A stretch of 19,256 bases of DNA from Candidatus Zhuqueibacterota bacterium 4484_219 (GTDB lineage: Bacteria; Zhuqueibacterota; JdFR-76; 4484-219): assembly GCA_002085035.1 (NCBI GenBank), contig MZGM01000033.1, forward strand, positions 1-19,256. Reading direction: 5' to 3'. The position numbers were made by a program, and so were the translations under genes. The notes under the pieces were generated by a model, which saw only the letters and a list, made by a program, of their open reading frames with translations, made no database searches and was not told the DNA's origin. Below are positions 15,058 to 19,256 of the stretch, in pieces (position 1 is the stretch's first letter; every line of letters starts with the position of its first letter).

Positions 15058-16906
15058 CTATTTTTTGAACTGTATTTGCCAGTTAACTCTCTGGGAGATT
15101 TTACTTGTCAATGTGACAAGTAAGACTCCGTCTTCGAGGTGATAGGTAACGTTGCAGCAATCGGTTTCAATTTTATCAGGAAGATACTTTTTACCATTAG
15201 ACTCGACCAGAATTCGGATCTGGTAAGGATCGTTTTCGACCACTGTGCTTTGGCCAGTCATCACCTTGTGAGTAGAATCCCATTTTAGATTCAACAGGTC
15301 AGGGTATCCCTGAGTAATATGCCGGTTAGTGCCCAATAGCAAGGGTACGTGGGTCAGCGCCCGGATGCACAGCACACGACAAGCTCCGGGATCTATTTGG
15401 AATGTTCGTCCATTGCCAAGTTCTCCCAGGTACGATTTTTCCCAGACGTCGTACAGCACGTAGCGCCCGGTGGGCAATCCCAGCAGCTCGGTTGTAATTT
15501 TCACTTCTGCCGCATTTTCCTCGAACCATCGGAACAGTCCCACCACGTCCCACTGTCCCCAATTTGTAGCTACTTTCAAATCCCAGATTTGTGGATAGGG
15601 GCCATGCGGGGGGTGCGACCACAAATCCATGGGACGAATATCCTGAGCTGGAAAAATACGACGAAGTAACTCTACCCTTTCTTGTGGCACAGATGAGCAG
15701 CGTTCGTTCCTGCCCAATGGCTTCGCGGATAATTTTCAGCCAGCCTCGGTAAGCCTCGTCAGGTGTGAGGGAAGGGTCGTAGAGCTGATCTCGACAGAGG
15801 GCATACCATTGTTGCATCTCGCCTTCTCCATCAATCTTGAAAAAGTCAATCCCCCATTCTCGAGCCATCGTGTGAAATATCTTCTGGAACCATTCTTTTT
15901 TGACTTCTGGATGAGTCGGATCAACGTATGGGTAGTTTGCAAATCCACGGAATACCTCACCATCAGGTTTGCGCAATAGCCAGTCGGGCTTGGTTTCAAG
16001 AAGTTTTGAATCTATCTTTCCCAGAGACTGAGGCAGGACCCAAATCCCAGGCTTAAATCCTTTGGAATGGATGTAATCTGCGATCCACTTACCACCGTGG
16101 GGGAAAAGATCCCTCCGCCACTCCAACCAGTTCTCATCCTGATAGCCATCATCCCACTGTACCACTTCACATCCGAAGGGTTTTAGATGTTTCGCAAGCC
16201 AATCAGTGATACGAATCAGGATTTCTTCTGATGTTTGCCGACCATAGCAATACCACGACTCCCATCCGGAAGGAGGCAGTGGATGGTGCGTCCGATCGTA
16301 GGGTACATAATGAGGCATACTTCGGTGTTCGGTGACAAAGTGATTGATTACTTCAACTGCCAGAATTTCTGGAATGGATCCGAATTGAGTGAACAACTGG
16401 GACTCTACCCAAAAATCTCCGGTGGAGGGATTTGCCTTAATCTGAAAAATATCATCTGCATTGAAGCGAAGCACTCGATCTGTCCATTTGTCAAACAAAC
16501 AGTCGCAGAGGAGACTATTAGCAGGGCCGAGGGCGGCTTGTACCACATCTTTGAATTGTCCTGGTTCAATACGGCAAAGATAGGGTTCCCATCCCCAGTG
16601 TACCATGCCGGAAAGCTTGAAACCAAGAGGCTTTCGGGGATAAAGGCGTAAGGCCAAGCGTAGAGGTCCACAAAAGATTTCCATGATGATGTCAGTAGGA
16701 CCAGTGTTTTGAGGTACGAGTTTCAAAATGTAGACAATCTGTTCACCAGCAGGGGCAGCTACCGGGTATGGTTTCCCATAGGGTGCCAGAAGGAATTTTA
16801 TTTCGTCTTCCTGATCATAGCCACGTAATTCTACACCTTCAAGCACCAACTGGTCGTCGTAGAAAGCGTCAATACGCCCATTGTTCAGTTTGATCTTCCA
16901 GCTCAT
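15058..16906 (-). pseudogene. GH36-type alpha-galactosidase (melibiase), broken by internal deletion and frame change
   Basis: A glycoside hydrolase clan D protein of alpha-galactosidase type, which would release galactose from alpha-galactosides. The start ATG at 16906 follows AAGGAGGAAAGG. Residues 1 to about 210 form the N-terminal beta-sandwich. The barrel then shows ESWYCYG, VVQWDDGYQDENWLEWR, GFKPGIWVLP and the nucleophile motif FFKIDGEGEM (D359). Near residue 405 (about 15685-15703) the frame stops matching the family. The adjacent frame resumes at PQERVELLRRIFPAQDIRPM and runs through QIWDLKV and WGQWDVVGLFRW to the C-terminal beta domain and the stop at 15058. The family has several tens to about a hundred residues here, including the acid/base Asp, so the enzyme as written is inactive. 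The uninterrupted first frame continues out of register for about 120 codons as nonsense. Confidence 0.85.
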
Positions 16907-16930
16907 TTGTTGTTCCTTTCCTCCTTGAGG

Positions 16931-17899
16931 TTAGGTAGTAAGTAGTTTGTGAATAATTACTCCAAAACGTAACCCTCGATCGCTTACCAAGAGGCTTTTC
17001 TTGTTCCATGTTTTTAGGATTTGGTGCAAGATAAGCGCACCTGCCAAAATCACGTCTGCTCGATTCGGTTCCAGAGCTGGCAATCGAAGCCTCTCTATTA
17101 ATGTTCGTTTTTTTATTTCAGAAATCTGGTTGAGTAATTCTGTGGAAGTAAGTTCAAATCCATCGATACGATGAGGGTCATAAGTAATTAGCTTCTGAGC
17201 CATGGCAGCCAAAGTGGTCACAGTGCCAGCAGTACCGACAATTACATCTACTTGATGAGGCAATTGAGACCTGTAACAACGCAATTGAGTAGCTACGTAA
17301 GCTTCTAATTCCGACACCTCATCATCTGTGACGGGATCGCTACGGATAAATCTTTCAGTCAACCAAACAGATCCAAATTTAAGACTAATAGCATTTTCGA
17401 ATTCTTCCGCCTTTCCCCAAATCAATTCAGTACTGCCGCCGCCAATATCAACTACTAAAATTTGGCCAGGCAGATTCTTTTTATTAGAAAGAGCTCCCCA
17501 AAAGGCGAATCGAGCTTCTTGTTCACCGGGTATTATTTCAATCTCCAATCCCAGGCGAGATGTAATTTGTTCAAGCAATTGTTGAGCGTTTTTAGCGGTA
17601 CGCAGAGCTGCCGTACCGACTATAAAGATCCTATTCACTCCACATTCTGCGCATTTCTGTTTGTAACTCTCAAGAATTCTTATTGCTTGAGCTGCCGCCT
17701 GTGGGGAGATTTTACCGGTGTCATTTATTCCTCGCCCCAATCGAGGAATTGCCTGCTCTTGGTAAATATCGTAAAGGTAACCCTCAGGGCTAACTTCTGC
17801 AATTAGAAGTAGGATCGTATTCGTCCCGATATCAATTGCGGCAAAACGTTGCCCTGCATGTTGTTTTAACTTTTTGGACAAATCACCAGACATGTCCAT
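16931..17899 (-). CDS. ppx: Ppx/GppA-family phosphatase (exopolyphosphatase / pppGpp phosphohydrolase)
   Basis: A member of the Ppx/GppA family, which shortens polyphosphate chains or converts pppGpp to ppGpp in the stringent response. The 322-residue protein is the short, catalytic-core form without the C-terminal HD-like domain of E. coli Ppx. The ASKHA-fold phosphate motifs are present: AAIDIGTNTILLLIAEV (about 19-35), ILVVDIGGGSTELIWG in the middle and DVIVGTAGTVTTLAAMAQ. Choice between polyphosphatase and pppGpp phosphatase cannot be made from sequence. ATG 17899 and ATG 17893 are both possible; AGGA lies just upstream of both. The first 34 bases overlap the end of prmA in another frame, so translation is probably coupled. 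The glycosidase start lies 24 bases after its stop. Confidence 0.88.
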   Translation of the reverse strand: MDMSGDLSKKLKQHAGQRFAAIDIGTNTILLLIAEVSPEGYLYDIYQEQAIPRLGRGINDTGKISPQAAAQAIRILESYKQKCAECGVNRIFIVGTAALRTAKNAQQLLEQITSRLGLEIEIIPGEQEARFAFWGALSNKKNLPGQILVVDIGGGSTELIWGKAEEFENAISLKFGSVWLTERFIRSDPVTDDEVSELEAYVATQLRCYRSQLPHQVDVIVGTAGTVTTLAAMAQKLITYDPHRIDGFELTSTELLNQISEIKKRTLIERLRLPALEPNRADVILAGALILHQILKTWNKKSLLVSDRGLRFGVIIHKLLTT

Positions 17900-18789
17900 T
17901 CATCCTGAGAAATTTGTTCAAGTAGTTTCCAATCATGAATATGTAGATTAGCTACGAACTTTTCCTTCGCTTCTTGTAGAATTCCCGAGGCGATTACTTT
18001 TCCATTGTGATCAAGCCAGAGATTGAAATCAGGAAGCAATTCTAACAGAACCTGGGAAGTGAGATTAGCCAAAATCAGATCGAATTTGCCAGCAGGTTTA
18101 ACGGAGGGTGGCAAGAAATTTATTGGTGGTAATGGCTGATTTAACTGAACATTTTGGTGGGCATTTTCCAGAGCCATGGGATCAATGTCATTGGCAACAA
18201 CAGACCTTGCCCCCAACTTAGCTGCCGCGATGGCCAAAATCCCGCTACCGGTGCCCACATCAAGAACTCGCATATCAGGTGAAAGCCACTTTTCTAACGC
18301 TCGCAATACTAACTGGGTAGTAGGGTGGGTGCCGGTACCAAATGCCTGGCCTGGTCTAATCACAATAACAATCTGATTGGGGGTTGGAACAAATTTTTCC
18401 CCTTCGGGAACAATGACAATATGTTGGGAAATAAAAATTGGCTTGAAATACATTTTCCAAGCCAACTGCCAATTTTGTTCTGCGATTGTGTCAATCGAAA
18501 GCCAATCTCTGGAACCAGGTTGCCAGTTTGTTTGGTTGGTTCGCACTGATAAAGCACCAACTATCTGCTCAATTTGTCTCTTAATAGTTGTGATGGCCAC
18601 CTCTTCGGGAAAATAGGCTACTAAACCGTCATCTGTTTCTTCCACCCCAATACATCCCCAGCGGAAAAGAAAGGCAGTCATCAATTCTTTAGTCGAAGAA
18701 GACAACCGCAGTTTAACTTGATGCCAACGATGCGATAATTTTGCCTCGTTAGTTTTCCTGAAATCTTCGGGCCGTTTAACCACTTTCAT
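17866..18789 (-). CDS. prmA: ribosomal protein L11 methyltransferase
   Basis: PrmA methylates ribosomal protein L11 with S-adenosylmethionine. The 307-residue product (from ATG 18789) has an N-terminal substrate-recognition domain of about 135 residues. It then carries IRPGQAFGTGTHPTTQLVLR, the SAM-binding VLDVGTGSGILAIAAAKLGA, VVANDIDPMALENA and DLILANLTSQVL. GTGTHPTT together with NLTSQVL (the family's N-hydrophobic pattern) separates PrmA from other methyltransferases. I chose ATG 18789 because AAAGG lies four bases before it; a TTG at 18807 would add six residues. It starts 20 bases after the stop of the peptidase gene and overlaps the following ppx gene by 34 bases, so the leftward genes M28-prmA-ppx form a compact operon, probably extending into the glycosidase gene. 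Confidence 0.92.
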   Translation of the reverse strand: MKVVKRPEDFRKTNEAKLSHRWHQVKLRLSSSTKELMTAFLFRWGCIGVEETDDGLVAYFPEEVAITTIKRQIEQIVGALSVRTNQTNWQPGSRDWLSIDTIAEQNWQLAWKMYFKPIFISQHIVIVPEGEKFVPTPNQIVIVIRPGQAFGTGTHPTTQLVLRALEKWLSPDMRVLDVGTGSGILAIAAAKLGARSVVANDIDPMALENAHQNVQLNQPLPPINFLPPSVKPAGKFDLILANLTSQVLLELLPDFNLWLDHNGKVIASGILQEAKEKFVANLHIHDWKLLEQISQDEWTCLVICPKS

Positions 18790-18809
18790 GCTACCTTTAA
18801 ATGACAACT

Positions 18810-19256
18810 TTACCGACGATAGATTACCTCTACCACTACCTGTCCTACTTTTTCCAGACTTTCCGGGCTACATTTGTCCGGCGTATCCTCCAGTGTGTGC
18901 CAATAGGGATAGTCAAAATCGATTATGTCGATGCAAGGAATTCCTACCTCTAAAAGGGGAAGGTGGTCATCTATTACTGCATGACCTGGTTCAGGAATGA
19001 ATTCTGGGACGCCCAGACCTTCGGCAATTCCCCATACTTGCTTCACAATGTGAGGAGCGTAGTGCTGTGAATATTGTTCGATATAAATTTGTAGATCAGA
19101 ATCACCTATCATATCCAATAAAATGCCAAATTTAGGGTTGTAGGAAAATGTTTTATTTTTGGCAAAATACTTGGCACCTTGGGAAAATTCTTCAGGGTGA
19201 TCTGCGCGGCCTGAATCTTCTCCATCAAACAGGACAATATCGATCCCATTAGGACA
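18810..19256 (-). CDS. M28-family metallopeptidase / glutaminyl cyclase-like protein, C-terminal part
   Basis: The last 148 residues of a zinc peptidase of the M28 type; the start lies beyond the right edge. The frame enters as CPNGIDIVLFDGEDSGRAD, with the conserved ED pair of the metal site. It continues with FGILLDMIGDSDL, whose Asp is a probable zinc ligand. GHAVIDDHLPLLEVGIPCIDIIDF and WHTLEDTPDKCSPESL follow, with the final His ligand and the conserved TPDK turn. These features fit aminopeptidases of M28 and the closely related glutaminyl-peptide cyclotransferases; the DFDYPYWHT context resembles the latter group and I cannot separate them on this part. Whether the protein is exported is not visible here. 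The stop at 18810 is 20 bases from the prmA start, so this is the upstream gene of that operon. Confidence 0.85.
   Translation of the reverse strand, partial: CPNGIDIVLFDGEDSGRADHPEEFSQGAKYFAKNKTFSYNPKFGILLDMIGDSDLQIYIEQYSQHYAPHIVKQVWGIAEGLGVPEFIPEPGHAVIDDHLPLLEVGIPCIDIIDFDYPYWHTLEDTPDKCSPESLEKVGQVVVEVIYRR

Noticed and set aside
8994..16906. Inteins or introns as the cause of the disrupted genes
   Set aside because: The affected genes lack sequence rather than contain extra sequence at the breakpoints, which is the opposite of an intervening element.

Overview
The window looks like chromosomal DNA of a moderately AT-rich, probably anaerobic bacterium. I see no phage, plasmid, CRISPR, rRNA or tRNA genes. 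Three things fit a deep-branching, mostly uncultured lineage: an electron-bifurcating NfnAB pair, a DUF4416 protein, and a 2,3-diphosphoglycerate-synthetase-like GTPase beside a carbamate kinase. A member of the wider FCB/KSB1/Calditrichota-like group is a guess from gene content, not a placement.

Layout. (1) Positions 3033 to 1, minus strand: a four-helix membrane protein, an arylamine N-acetyltransferase-like protein, a DUF4416 protein overlapping it by 4 bases, and a tRNA m7G46 methyltransferase (TrmB) with a long extra N-terminus that runs off the left edge. (2) 3034-3486: a gene-poor divergent region with a candidate promoter, a 14-base perfect palindrome and a doubtful small ORF. (3) 3487 to 13525, plus strand: a DusB-like tRNA-dihydrouridine synthase, a FAD-dependent oxidoreductase with unusually GC-rich stretches, the cPGS-like GTPase, carbamate kinase, sucC and sucD remnants, a strong terminator, nucleoside diphosphate kinase, and NfnA/NfnB. 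(4) 19256 to 13582, minus strand: the end of an M28-type metallopeptidase, PrmA, a Ppx/GppA phosphatase, a broken GH36-type alpha-galactosidase and an MFS transporter.

How the genes fit together. The central plus-strand block is rich in phosphoryl-transfer and redox enzymes. Carbamate kinase, succinyl-CoA synthetase and Ndk all handle high-energy phosphate, and NfnAB links NADH, NADPH and ferredoxin. The other genes are mainly tRNA and ribosome modification, stress polyphosphate/(p)ppGpp metabolism and sugar use.

The most striking observation is that three otherwise well-conserved enzymes each lack an internal block of conserved core. sucC lacks about 36 codons with a frame change. sucD lacks about 64-66 codons in frame. 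The GH36 glycosidase lacks a block that should hold its acid/base residue, with a frame change. Flanking sequence in each is well preserved. This could be recent gene decay, a variable population, or assembly mis-joins, and the sequence alone cannot decide. The second point of interest is the tandem cPGS-like GTPase and carbamate kinase, with no carbamoyltransferase or arginine deiminase nearby.
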